Shown here piece after piece: positions 35,268 through 46,468 of a DNA stretch of 64,000 nt. Every line of letters begins with the position of its first letter. Within the stretch, counting starts at the first letter, position 1. Source of the stretch: Guadua angustifolia (Eukaryota; Streptophyta; Magnoliopsida; Poales; Poaceae); contig CM070508.1 of the NCBI GenBank assembly GCA_036346375.1, positions 21,830,852-21,894,851 on the forward strand, written 5' to 3'. The position numbers and the translations under genes were made by a program. The notes beneath the pieces are model-generated. The model saw nothing but the letters and a program-made list of their open reading frames with translations. It had not been told where the DNA came from and searched no databases.

Positions 35268-37324
35268 TGAAAAAGTATGTGAAGGTCTATTCATGTTTGT
35301 GATGAGTTATTGGCTGTGTTTGCGTATGTAACACTCAAGTTTGAATTTTATTTGAATTTAATTATAAATTTGAAGTAATTTGAGGTGTTGTCGGCTAAGC
35401 GTCACTACCAGCCTCGTATGACGGTAGTGACAGCCCTACGGTAGTCTTTTTATAAGAGAGGTGATTCTCTGGGTTTAGGCAAGAGCGGTGCTACCGACCT
35501 CTAGGTGATGGTAGTTATTTTGAGAGAGGTATCTGTCGGGGTTGTTCAGCGGGAGCGGTACTACCTGCCAACTAGGAGCGGTAGAACTGGACTTACGGTA
35601 CTACCGACCCTAGGCGGTGGTAGTACTACTGACTTTCTAGCAAGTTGGGTTTAGTGTTGGGATTTTTGTAATGATTATTGCATATATTATGAACAATGCT
35701 ATATAATGGTTTACTTGTCTTTATTGGTTGCAGAACTTCGGAGCTGGATCATGGTGAGGCAGAGTAGACCGAGATTAGGCGAGGAGAGCTTAGATCCAAA
35801 ACGGTTAGATGTGACTGCAAGACTGCAAGTCAGGAAGACAAGGAACTAGGTCACAAAGAACTGGTGATGGACATGGCGGGCAATAGCATGGACCGGAACT
35901 ACTCACAGAGGAGTTGAGATCCAGAACGGTCATGGAAGCTGGTGCTGCCATGGTGAAGCGATCAAGGACATGTGGCACGTATAGTGACTTGAGCCCGTTT
36001 GCAAGCGAGGACAGTTCAGGGGAGTTTGTACGCTTGAGAAGTCTGGTGGCAAGTCATTAGGGCCACATGGAAAGAGACGAAGCATGGGCGATGCTTCGAG
36101 GAGAAGGAAGACCGGTCATTGGGATAAATTGGTAATTTGCTCAATACTGACAGCTGAGGCGGTTTGGAAAACTATAATGGTAGCCTAAGTGGTTTAAATC
36201 ATGCCAAAATGAAGTTGGTCGCAAATTCAAACTAGTGGAGTAGATTTGGAGTCAATGTAATGACCGCTTTGAGAAGCGTGCTTGTGTGAGTGTAGAATCC
36301 GTTAAGAGTATTGGGTAATCGGGTTAACCCATATAAATGTGGATAGAATCCATATGTGTGTTTAGGTTTTAGGGTTAGGCTGCCTTCACTATATAAGAAG
36401 ATATAGTGGGAGGTGAGATTGTAAGCTACTAAGCCTAGGATTAGGGTTTCCACAAAACTTTGGTGTTCATGTGTGGGTGTGTGAGTCCTTGTAAATTCTC
36501 ATCATGATCTGAATGCAAAATAATCTCTTTGCTCATGTTTTTGCCTTAAATGTTGATCCTCTTCTTGCTTGCCTCTTGATATTTCCTTGTTTCTTTCTTG
36601 CTCTTTCGTTGTTTCTTTCTTGTTTGATCTCATACTGTCAAGAATGTATGATTAATAGATGTATTATCTGTAGATCGTCTCCTCAATCATCTAGGAGAGT
36701 TCTTCTTGATCAACTAAGTTTCTCCAAGAAACCGATTTTTGAGTTGAGAAGGGAGTTCTTTGAGATAGATCTTGATCCTGCTTGTTTGAGAGATCTTTGT
36801 TGAGTGTTCTTACTTGCTGGAATATCTGGAAAGTCATCTAGGATCATCTCGATCATCAAACCCCCACGAGCATGCACAGGCTGAAGATTTGGTTTTTGAC
36901 CCTCTTTTGGTGTAACTTTCAGTAAACTTGAAAAAGGTTGGAACTTTGATATCAATCCTTGCGATTGAAGGTTGGAATAGGCTCCTAACATCTTTTGGAA
37001 GGTACATACAAAGTTTTACGAGTTTTAGATCATTTAATCAAAAGATACATCAATTTTTGGATTTGAAATTATGTTGAATTTACTATTGATATGCCTATTT
37101 TTATTGTTCATGTACTATTGAGGTACTTAGCACGGTAATGTCAATGGTACTATTTATTCTGGCACTACCACCCTTTTAACACCAGTAGTGTCGCCTCAGA
37201 GGTGAAATTGTCTAAAAATTTATTATTCCGCATATATTTGACCTAGTGAGGCTTTGGTTGGTTTCTTTACGGGAAAATTATTTTGTGATCATTCATCCCT
37301 CTGATCGCCATTTTCAATCCTTCA
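35268..37324 (+). mobile_element. Solo LTR of a copia element (2057 bp), related to the 9940-20979 family
   Basis: Starts TGAAAAAGTATGTGAAGGTC, matching the start of the copia LTR above, and ends ...TCGCCATTTTCAATCCTTCA, matching its end (CATTCA...CCTCTG...TCGCCAT...ATCCTTCA). The flanks AAATA (35263-35267) and TAATA (37325-37329) differ at one base, consistent with an old 5-bp duplication. A TATA box (TATAAG, about 36392) is in a conserved position. No internal region is present. Repeated CGGTAGTA/TACTACCG words at 35400-35640 are part of this LTR. Confidence 0.8.
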
Positions 37325-37329
37325 TAATA

Positions 37330-38020
37330 CAAAGTACACGGAGTGTCACATGATCTTTTCTCGTTGCTTTCTGTTGTAAAATAATGCTCCTACTAGTTAT
37401 ACTATATGTAGGCTGACTGATATTTTTTTTAACTCTATGATATACTAAATTCAATATATATTATTCATTCTTTTCGATTTAATGAATCGGATTAGTTAGT
37501 ATTTATTTAGAGCAAGTACAATAACAAAGCCTACTAGTTACTCTATCTCTCATTATTCATGTTATCTAGAGTAAACAATAGAGTCAATTTGTACAATAAT
37601 CATCTCTAAAAGTTGTCTCTAGATGCTGTGTAATAACTCTCTTCTCTTGTATATAACTAATCTATCTTGTTTCCCGTGCCATGCTGGCTCTCGCATAAGA
37701 GCCGACTCTCTTTTATCTCTTCTTTTTCTCATTTTTCTACATAAGATAAAATTGATATGTACAAACTAAGAGTAAGTTGAGATGGTCTTATTATACATAC
37801 CCTTATAAATCAATGACTAAATATAATTTCTATTACTCACTATATAATATCAATATAATGCATGGTAAAAATTCTCCCTTCTTAAGCCTAAGCTGATTTT
37901 TGTGATTGTTGGATTTGCAAAGTGATTCATGTAATCAATGGGTCATGTGACCCAATGACTTCTTACTAAGTTCAGTATAAATCCTCTTTATAGGTAACAA
38001 TTGGCACTTACAAATAAGGA
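37330..38020. other. AT-rich intergenic stretch with possible MITE remnants
   Basis: A GAGCAAGTACAATAACAAAGC block (about 37510) and an AGAGTAAGTTGAGATGGTC block (about 37769) resemble ends of grass MITEs, but inverted repeats and duplications do not match well enough to call one. Confidence 0.3.
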
Positions 38021-38024
38021 ATAA

Positions 38025-38372
38025 CACCTGGGTGTATGTACTCCCACCTCTAATATACCGTTTAAATGTTGTTGTTATACATCTTTATCCTTTTGATTAT
38101 ACTCTAATACTGATTATAAGATATTCCAAAGTAAATTCCATGAAAAATTTCATTAAATCCACCCTTTATAGCATAATTTGTTTATATACTCCTTATACAT
38201 ATAGAAAAGGGTATGTAGTAAAAAAATAAAGGATCTCATGAATTTTTTTTAATCATATTGTATTGGAGTATCTTAGAATTATTATTGGAGTATACTGAAA
38301 GTGATAAAGGAGCATAAAGCATTTATTTAAGTGGTATATTAGAGGTGGGAGTAAGTACTCCCGAGAGTACGG
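38025..38372. mobile_element. Foldback (long inverted repeat) element, about 350 bp
   Basis: The left arm (from about 38025) and the inverse of the right arm (ending about 38372) share ACTCCCACCTCTAATATACC and stay alignable for over 100 bp each, meeting near 38200. The whole element is nearly one hairpin, typical of foldback MITEs. Superfamily is not determined because no clean target-site duplication is visible. Confidence 0.7.
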
Positions 38373-38378
38373 AAAAGG

Positions 38379-38461
38379 CTTTATATATATATGTATATAC
38401 ATACATATATATGTATATACATATATGTATATGTATATACATACATATATGTATATACATA
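38379..38461. repeat. TA-rich microsatellite (ATGTATATAC words), left side
   Basis: Alternating TATATA and ATGTATATACAT units. The same kind of sequence resumes at 45501-45540, showing that the CACTA element inserted inside it. Confidence 0.85.
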
Positions 38462-38477
38462 CACTACAGGAAACAGG

Positions 38478-38575
38478 GAAATTAACGTCGGCCATTTTAA
38501 TTAACGTCGGCTAGGAATAAGCCGACGTTAATTAATTAATTAACGTCGGCTTATTCCTTAGCCGACGTTAATTGT
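38478..38575. repeat. Left subterminal repeats of the CACTA element
   Basis: Four to five copies of the TAATTAACGTCGGC/GCCGACGTTAATTA word in both orientations within 100 bp, several forming perfect palindromes. By analogy with En/Spm these are probable TNPA-binding sites. Confidence 0.85.
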
Positions 38576-38599
38576 CGCCATAAGACCAACTTTTTTCGC

Positions 38600-38940
38600 C
38601 CGCGCTACCATTCGGCCGACCGAGATCTTCGCTCGCCGCCTCACGCCACGCCGCCGCGATCGACGCCGTCCGCCGCTGCCCCGCCTTACGCCGCCCGCAT
38701 TCTAGGCCGCTTCAAGGCCACCTCACGCCATTGCCAGACGTTCGCCGCCAGCCGCCGCCACACGCCATGCGCCGCCTCACGCCGCCATACGCGCCATCAC
38801 GCCACGCCACACGGCGGCCGCCCTACCCGAATCAAGGCCGCGACCTCCTCTCTCCACCGGCCGGCGGCGACTCCCCCCCGGCGTCCTCCTCCTCTCCGAG
38901 CGCCACAAGCTTGAAGGTCGGTTTCCTTTATCCCACATGA
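38600..38940 (+). other. GC-rich, CCG-repeat block of the CACTA element
   Basis: Very GC-rich block just inside the left subterminal repeats with many CGCCGCC and CACGCCAC words. It is at the place of the 5' UTR/promoter-proximal region of a CACTA transposase gene. Short open frames are due to composition. Confidence 0.5.
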
Positions 38941-38949
38941 TCCCGCCTC

Positions 38950-40000
38950 GCATTTTGTCTATCTTCCAGAACATGTGAAAATTGTAATGCAAAAGTGCCC
39001 ATGTGAAAATTGTAATGCGTAACTCAAGCTATTATTTTTATATTAGCAAGTATGTTGTGTAGTTTAATTGAAATTACTATCTGAATTGTTCATGTCATGG
39101 ATCATACAACAACATATATAGTGCCATTTCTCTGCTTTTCAAGTGATAGATCAAGATATGAGTTCAATAATTTGTAGTAATCGCTTGTGTTTAGTTGATT
39201 AAGGGTATTTTAATGGCTTGCTACATAGGAAATGTGCTACAAGAATCGATCTATTTAATTAAGTAGCATTCAACTTTTGTGTTCTTGAGAATGTAATTAG
39301 ATATGTGTTTCTTTTAGTGTTAACACAGAGATTTTTAAATGGTCACTGAGAAGTCTACCACAATTTGGATTTCATCAATCTTCTAAGTCTCTAAGTTGTA
39401 TTATTGAGAAATTTTACATTTATAACACATTCTTTCCTAGCGCATATAGAGTTCTAAAGCTTAGTGGGACAAAAATTCACAATTGGTGTAGTAGAGTTCT
39501 GAAGCAAACATTCGTACATCGATCCATTTAGCCATTATGATACTAGATCAAGTCCTCTAGAGTTTTTGTTAGGTACTCACTAGAATATACATGTTCAGTT
39601 TCTTTTGTTTCTAGATAATACCATTTTTATGCTTGTTTAATCAGTACTACCACTTTTCGAAAATCATCTCACTGGTTGCGGTATGGAGCTTGTGATTTAT
39701 CTCTAGATAGTCAACTCCCGCAAATGTTTTGGTAAATATATAGCAGTCTGGATAGCCATAATTTTGTGTCATCAAACTAGTCATATACATATATGGTTGC
39801 AGTGGCAATGATAACTTCTTGTTTCTTGGTTTTTTTGTGATATGGCGTTGGGTGGAATAGTCAAAGAATGGTTTAGAAGATATCCTATAATTTATATATC
39901 CATTTTGTGCTTATAAATATATATTTGAGTAATGGATTATCGTCGGATTTTTATTTTTGATTTCAAATCACATAGTGTCACGAAACCTATACGTCACCCG
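38950..40000. other. CACTA interior without coding signal
   Basis: AT-rich sequence where the TNP2 catalytic domain would be expected between the GC-rich leader and DUF4218. I find no coding blocks; it may be a long intron or the scar of an internal deletion. Confidence 0.5.
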
Positions 40001-40004
40001 TTTC

Positions 40005-40242
40005 GGATCGGCATGTCTCACATGTGTCACATGTGAGATGTCTCGGTCCGAATTGTCCTTTTGGATACCTCGGAGTGGATGACAAAGTGCGGCATTTATG
40101 ACGAGCCACGAGTCTTGAATGAAATTTCGGCGTCATAACCTGTTGTTCTCCCCGCACCATATCCGTGCGGTGGAGAACAGCGGGTTATGTCAGCCAAATT
40201 TCATTCGGACTCTACAGGCTCGTCATAAATCCGCGCTTTGTC
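40005..40242. repeat. Two adjacent hairpins in the CACTA element
   Basis: First hairpin 40005-40049: arms of about 22 nt (GGATCGGCATGTCTCACATG and its near-inverse). Second, 40080-40242: arms 40080-40157 and 40165-40242 are near-perfect inverses over 78 nt (left arm starts TGACAAAGTGCGGCATTTAT, right arm ends ATCCGCGCTTTGTCA), with a 7-nt loop. As RNA this would be a long, miRNA-precursor-like stem. Function not known. Confidence 0.8.
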
Positions 40243-40309
40243 AGCCACTCTTGGGTGGGTTTAGGACATATCCTTTCCTATAGATGTAGGGTCGTGATAT
40301 ATAGAAACA

Positions 40310-41770
40310 AAATGAACCTTATAACTGTTGATTTAACCTATATAGCCTCAAGTATGGGCGACGAAGCTAACCTTATAACTGTTGATTTAACCTATATAGC
40401 CTCAAGTATGGGTTTCTTCAATCCAATGCAACATCTACTTGTTCATCTACCTTACGAAGCTAAGGTAGGTGGCCCTGTTCAGTATAGGTGGATGTATCAC
40501 ATTGAAAGAGCTCTAAAGAAACTTCGAGCTATGGTTGGCAATAAGGCAAGAGTTGAAGGGTGCATTGCGTACATTTTCTTTAAAAGAGATATCATACTTC
40601 TCGAGTGTATACTTTGCAGAGGAACACAAAGTCAATGCTCCCACGATGCGGTACCATGTAGATGAAGAGACACCTTGTAGTGACCTCTGATTTTCCAATG
40701 GAGAGGTACTACTGCTGGTAGTTGCATCGCTTACTATTACACTTCTAAGAAAAGAAATCGCTTTCTTGTACATGTACTCCAATATGGAAGAGATGGAACA
40801 ATATTTCACGAAGAAAAGAAATCGCTTTCTGTACATGTACTCCAATATTACATGTCAATCAAGCTATCTTGCCAAGACATCATTCATTTATGTATCCATT
40901 TACGTTTTCATTTACAAGTGAATTCAAAAGCGTAATCGGACGTCTATTCGTCAACCAACTGCCAAGCAACTTAATACGATGCGTCGGGATGGATTAAATG
41001 GGGGCCCTAATTTCATCACTTGGTTCCGAGATCATGTAACACCTTCACATCCTATAATATTCTGTAATGTTACGTTTCAATATATTATAAATCTTATACA
41101 ACTTTGAATCATATTTTGTTGGCAGTGCGTGAAATATAGGAACGTTCATGAGGACTTGCTTCAGCTATCCTATGCCCGCGTAACTGTTAAAAGCTATGGG
41201 CGATACGACGTGAACGGGTTTCGGTTCCATTCGACCAAATTTGAAGCTGGTCGTCCCCTTGCGGCCACAACAAATACTAGAGTTGTAACTAGGGCAATCG
41301 ATGCACAAGGGATCGAAACAAATTTCTATGGAATCATTCAAAACATCCTCGAGTTCGGGTTTCTTTGGGAATAAGGAGCTCAAAGTAGTCTTTTTCGATT
41401 GTGTTTGGTTTGATAGCAAACATGGGACTCATCAAACCAAGATGGGATGGTAGAAGTCAAACACAACGAACGACTACATGGCTATGACAATTTTATCCTT
41501 GCTCACCAAGTTGAGCGGTGTATTATATGCCATATCCATGCACAAGACCGAGTGCTTGGTGGGTTGTGTACAAAGTGAATCCCGAGAACGGTTACATACT
41601 CTGGTGATCTTTGGTTATCTTGATAGCCACCGGAGGCCATGGAGGTTGTTGAGGTTTTCAAGATGAAGAATTGCCAAGCACTTTTGATATAGAGACCGGT
41701 CCAGTCTTGATTCTTTAGTCGGAGACCGTGGAGATATAACGATTCTCGAGAAACGGAAAAGACAACCAAT
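40310..41770 (+). pseudogene. CACTA transposase C-terminal region (DUF4218 and DUF4216), decayed
   Basis: DUF4218 is recognisable at 40396-40620 (FFNPMQHLLVHLPYEAKVGG, then PVQYRWMY and VGNKARVEGCIA). A linker MRRDGLNGGPNFITWF follows near 40980-41030, then DUF4216 at 41129-41374 (VKSYGRYDVNGFRFHSTKFE, NFYGIIQNILEF) and its C-terminal part to about 41640 in shifted frames (VVFFDCVWFD at about 41386; ERLHGYDNF near 41472). A stop and indels separate the parts. In autonomous CACTA elements these domains lie downstream of the TNP2 transposase core. Confidence 0.85.
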
Positions 41771-41921
41771 CAAGAAAAAGTAACAAGTCGCCCTTAGAAA
41801 GAAGGAGACTACATCATCGCGACATTGATGAATTTTGACAAGTAATTTTGTGTGTTTATTATCGTGTTCATTCGTGCATTATTATTGTTGTTGTACTAAC
41901 TTGATATTTTTCTTTCAACAG

Positions 41922-44850
41922 GATGCCTCGATCGATCAAGCAGCTGGCGAAGGGATTCCTCAGTGGTAGGAGGAAGTCCAGTAGTTCGCGCGATGAGGAG
42001 GCTTTGTTTCCGGGTAGCGCTTCAAGCGCAAGTAGACGGCGTGCTTTGTTGAGTCCAGTGGAGCCTGAGTTGCAGAGTCGTAGTGTTCCCTTGCAGAGTG
42101 GAGAGGTAACTAAGCTTTTGATGTGTACTTCATGTCTAAACATAAATATGACATAAATATAACTGTCTTGTATTATTTCGCAGGGTGAGACGACGGAGGA
42201 AGAAGTGGCTGCTGCCACGGATGTTGATGCAGGTAAATATTCTCTTAATTTATTTGATTCTTATCTTCTTCATTTAGTCATTATTATTGTTGTTGTAGCT
42301 GGGATTGAGGAGCATCAGGAGGCTGATGCTGACGCAGGTAAACTAGAATGTTATATTCTCATAATTTATTTGATTATTATCTTCTTTATTCATTCATTAT
42401 TATTGTTGTTGTAGCTGGGATCGATGAGGATCAGGAGGCCGATGTGGGCCAAGGGGATGAGGACCCAATGGGTGGGGTTACGACCGAGGGTTCTACCGGA
42501 GCCCGCCTCGAGGTTTAGGAGGAGCCATATCGCCCCCTCCAAAGGCCAGACGGGAGGAGGACAAGGTTGTGATCACACCTGGCGATAGGTTTGTATTTTC
42601 TAAACCATGTCTTATTTCATTTCTTTCCTAACTGGAACTATATCATTTATATGTCTTGCAGTTCATGGGATGACTCGGGGTTTGGCAGAGGGCACCATAG
42701 GCGAGTTAACTACGTGCTAGGTAACCTCCGCCGCTTGCACTACCCCGGGTTGGTCACAATGCCAATGGCGAGCAATTTGTTGCTACTAGTTGGGATCATT
42801 ACCTGCTTGCTCCTAATGCCGAGCACTTGAATGCTCAGGGGGCAGTTTGGAGTGGCTTTTGGGTAAGATTCTTTGTGCCAGTTGGTATTGGTTCAACTGT
42901 CGATTCTTTACTATTCTAACTATTCATTGTGATGAACAATTGCGAAGCGCTACTGTTTTATCGACGGTGCAAACATGGAGCATGCTCGAGAGTTTTCCAT
43001 GTAAATGCACGTCGGGTGACCAAAGATGCATTGTCTAATGCTCGGATTCAAGCAACAAATCTTTACTTGAGGTCTATTAAAGGGCAACGAATTAACAGGA
43101 CTCGCGGGTCTTCGAAGTTACTTGACCAAGCAACAAGACATGCGGGTAAAACAACAAATATTGGAGCTATTTGAGTTTAACGTTTCTTGGTAATGTTGTT
43201 TTAATGTATTAATATCTTTGTGCAGGTCATGATTCCATGGTTGGGGACCGTCGAAGCTTACTGTGCTCTTTTGTCGGCGTTGGGCTTCACCGAGTTCATC
43301 GCCAAGTCAAAAGAGCCGAGATCGCCGAGGCAAAGAATCAAAGCACACGATGGCGCCGATGGACATATGCGTAAAGCTAAGCGCATGGTAAGTCCGGCAG
43401 TAGCAATCTTTTGCAAAATACATGTTACCAAGTATATGTATGCACCTAACTTATGTCTACAGGAGGCTCGGACCGTGTTCACCGAGTGATATTGAAGTGT
43501 ACGTGGAAGGTCATAAAGGTCGAGACCCGACACACCTCGAAAGCAACTGGCAAGAGATGACCATCGATCGGTCGGGTTAGTGGTCACAATTTTGATCCAA
43601 TTCAAATTAAGTTGTTTGATTTGCGCTCCCATTTAAAGTGTCCGATTTGGTTATGTAAGAGAAATATGGCGAGGAAATGGTCAAGCGCCATGGTGAAGAC
43701 TATGATTGGAGGAAGGAACCGCTGACGGCGAGGCTGTGCATGCTAGTGGAGGCGGCAAGGCCCATGGACGGTGAGATGTCATACCTTCTAAAATTTCATG
43801 AAGTCATAATTTCAAGTGCTCAAGCCTTTGTGGTCACGATTTTGAAGGTACTCCATGTTCCTTTGGAGTGATCGACTCGGCGGTGGTGCGAAATGAGAGG
43901 ATCTTCTTCGTCCCTGCACCTCGGGGTTGATAGCCGCGCTCCTCGTGAAAGGGAGTTGGAGGTTACTAGGCTGCGTGAGGAGCTGCGCCAACGTGATGAT
44001 TATGCAAGGGCGCAGAAGAGTACTACGCTCATACCGTGCACAACAAAGAAGCGGCGATTCAAGTAAGTCCGAGTCTTCAATCTATTGCATTTAGAGAATA
44101 TATTAATTCAAAATACTTATACATTGTATTTGTAGGCAATGTTCCAAAGCGATGGGGCAAAACATTGTCTTTCCACTGCTCCAGCCCGCCGCCGCCACCG
44201 CCACAATGGGGATGTATCCTCCCGGCACCTCCCGCACTCGGTATTCTTGCTAAACATTGTGAATCGAGTTGAACTTAGTCAATCTAGCTAATATTAGTTT
44301 GTTGTACCTAATCTTGTTCAAACTAGCTACATTTAGTCAATCTAGCTAAACTTAGTCATTTCTAGCGAGACTCAATTGAATTTAGCAAGACTAAGTATCT
44401 CTAGAGTCAAGTTTGATGAATTTAGCGATATTTAGTTCATTTTTGCTAAACTTGGTCCGTTGTAGTTAAACTTTGTAAATGTAGTTAAATTTACTCAATA
44501 TAGCTACACTTACTAATTTCTAGCTAAACTTTGTCAAAACTTGTAAATCTAGTAAAATTTGATCAATCTAGCTATAATTGTTGCCTTATGTAGGGATCAA
44601 CGGCACCTTGGCCCTCGTCTTACAAGACTCACCAAGCAACACTTGCAAAGACTCGCAGATCCGGCGGTTCGTTTCTTACTTGTCTCCTTATGGTACATTC
44701 ATTCTTATATTATTGTCTAATCTTGCATTTTCTTATGTAGGGAACCGACGGTGCAACTGCCTTTGTCAACGCGCTTTTTGCTTTCGGATCAAGCGGCCAG
44801 AACTCCAATCAACCAGATGGCGGCCAACAGTTGTAGATTGTTTCATAGTT
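41922..44850 (+). pseudogene. TNPA-like CACTA gene (Transposase_24), decayed
   Basis: An ATG at 41922 opens a Ser/Arg-rich N-terminal exon (MPRSIKQLAKGFLSGRRK) ending with a plausible GT donor at about 42103. Small acidic exons follow at 42183-42230, 42298-42335 and 42415-42510. Further exon blocks (GRGHHRRVNYVLGNLRRLHY at 42688; NARRVTKDALSNARIQATNL at 43002; YGEEMVKRHGEDYDW at 43667) match the plant transposase (Ptta/En/Spm) family PF03004. Frameshifts near 42500 and 42760 and later stops rule out a full product. It would have bound the subterminal repeats. Confidence 0.75.
44274..44580. repeat. Degenerate short tandem repeat (CTAGCTAAACTTAGTCAA-like)
   Basis: About 20-bp words with TCTAGCTAAACTTAGTCA variants recur more than ten times across 300 bp in an intron-like part of the TNPA gene. 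Confidence 0.65.
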
Positions 44851-45109
44851 GTGTCACTTTGGATGGATGTGTATGATTCGAGTTGAACTTTGGATGTATT
44901 TGTAGTTGTGTAACTTTGGTCTTTTTTGGATGTTATGACAATTTGGACATTATGATGGATCGATAACTTGATTATATGCATGTTTTGTGCTGAATTGTTT
45001 ATATTTGTGAATTATATGTGTTGATGTGTGAATTGCTGTCAATGTTGATTATATTATGTATTGAATTGTGTGGCGAAACATGAAAATAGGGGTAAAAGTT
45101 GCCCCTGGA

Positions 45110-45485
45110 ATTACTAATTAACGTCGGCCAAGGGTTCAGCCGACGTTAATTAGCCCCTAATTAACGTCGGCCAAGGGGTCAGCCGACGTTAATTAGTAAC
45201 CCTGGCACCCTGTTTTCGTCGACAAATCTCGACAAAACACCGCTAATTAAAGTCGACCAGGCCTAAGCCGACGTTAATTAGTAATTAACGTCGACTAAAC
45301 GAAGAGTCGACGTTAATTGGCGCGATCACGACATTAATTAACGTCGCCACCGACGTTAATTGCTTAATTAACGTCGATTATCTATCGTGGGCCAAAAGCC
45401 GTTAATTAGCGCTTTTGCCGATGTTAATTACAATTAACGTTTAAGAATTGTTAATTAACGTCGCTTTTGGCCGATGTTAATTTGC
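45110..45485. repeat. Right subterminal repeats of the CACTA element
   Basis: A dozen or more copies of AATTAACGTCGGC/GCCGACGTTAATT and diverged forms in both orientations, with unit spacing of roughly 20-45 bp. Partner of 38478-38575; probable TNPA sites. Confidence 0.85.
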
Positions 45486-45500
45486 GGGATTACTGTAGTG

Positions 45501-45541
45501 ATATATGTATATATATATGTATGTATATACATATATATTGT
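45501..45541. repeat. TA-rich microsatellite, right side of the CACTA insertion
   Basis: ATATATGTATATATATATGT and similar words, continuing the array at 38379-38461. Confidence 0.8.
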
Positions 45542-45554
45542 GAGGAACACCATT

Positions 45555-46468
45555 TGTCGGTGTTTCGAGAACCGGCAAGTAAATTTTGTAAGTCTTGAGG
45601 GGCTGCACGTTCCCATTCCTTGAATGGTTAGACCCAAAAGAGAGGAAGGAGGGTCCAGAATTTATCTTGGTTCTGGTGAATGTCCCTACTCAGTTAGTGT
45701 GGTGGTGTGTGTTTGTATTGATGCCGATGAGCTCGTCGAATTACAATGAGGGTCGCAAAGCGCCTCGTGTCAAAGTGGTCGGATGAGGAGCTATGAGCTG
45801 AAAGGTTCGGAGCTTAGGAGTGCGCTCTGGCTATGCGTATGTGAGTGTTTGTATGTGTCCTCCCCCCGCCTCCCGGAGGGCAAGCCTCCCCTTATATAGC
45901 CGGGGAAGCCGGTTACATAGAGCGTGTAAAGGAAAAAATAGATGGGGCTCCTCGCTGAGAGTCGGTCTTCCGCCTCAGATCCGGTCTTGGACTTGACTTC
46001 GACGGATAGTTGTTGGCCAAGGCCGAGTCGGTGAACCTGCTGAGCGAGGGCGCGGTCCGTTCCTCCGGGAAACGGCGCACCTGCCCTCTGCGGCTTGTCA
46101 GGCGCTGACGTCGGGTGTCAGCCTTCGGGGATTGACTCGGGAAGCGCGCGGCCTCCCATCTCCGTTCGGTCATCTTTGCGCCAGATCGATGGGGTAGGTG
46201 GCCGGTCGACGGCTTCGATGATTTGATGTTGGCTCGCTGACGAAGATGGTTCGAGCTTGTTCGAGGCTCTCGGCCCATCCGACTCGTCGGTCGGGACATC
46301 TCCGAGTTGGTATCGCCGTAGCTCGTGAGGCGCCCGTTCTGTAACGCCTGGTCGGGCCACCTCTTAGGGTCGGCTTGGCCGGAGGCCTTGGGCCCCCGGG
46401 TTTTAAACACGATGCATGCCCACGCCTCTCTCTGGTCATTGGGATACCTGTGTGTCGGGTATCCGTCA
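45555..46468 (-). mobile_element. Solo LTR of the same gypsy family as 1-4746 (914 bp)
   Basis: Plus strand runs TGTCGGTGTTTCGAGAACCG to GGGTATCCGTCA, colinear with the LTR at 3809-4746 including the CCTTGAATGGTTAGAC block and a minus-strand TATA (TATATAAG, about 45891-45899). Flanks CCATT (45550-45554) and CCGTT (46469-46473) are a 5-bp duplication with one mismatch. No internal sequence. Minus-strand frames inside it (for example 45913-46410) are not genes. Confidence 0.85.

Larger units (their letters stand above)
38462..45500 (+). mobile_element. CACTA (En/Spm) transposon, 7039 bp, degenerate
   Basis: Ends are CACTACAGGAAACAGGGAAA and, inverted, CACTACAGTAATCCCGCAAA; a perfect 3-bp duplication ATA flanks it (38459-38461, 45501-45503). 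Both ends carry subterminal copies of TTAATTAACGTCGGC in both directions. Inside, on the plus strand, are a TNPD-like gene remnant (DUF4218, DUF4216) and a TNPA-like gene remnant (Transposase_24). I see no TNP2 catalytic domain between 38950 and 40300, and both genes have stops, so it is non-autonomous. Confidence 0.93.

Noticed and set aside
37510..37790. Tourist-like MITE
   Set aside because: Candidate ends are not convincing inverse repeats and no TSD is seen.
38731..38940. Pro/Ala/His-rich ORF in the CACTA leader
   Set aside because: Low-complexity CCG/CAC repeats give open frames in several phases; no homology signal.
45110..45485. CRISPR-like repeat array
   Set aside because: Units occur in both orientations, spacing varies, and they are the subterminal repeats of a CACTA element in a plant genome.
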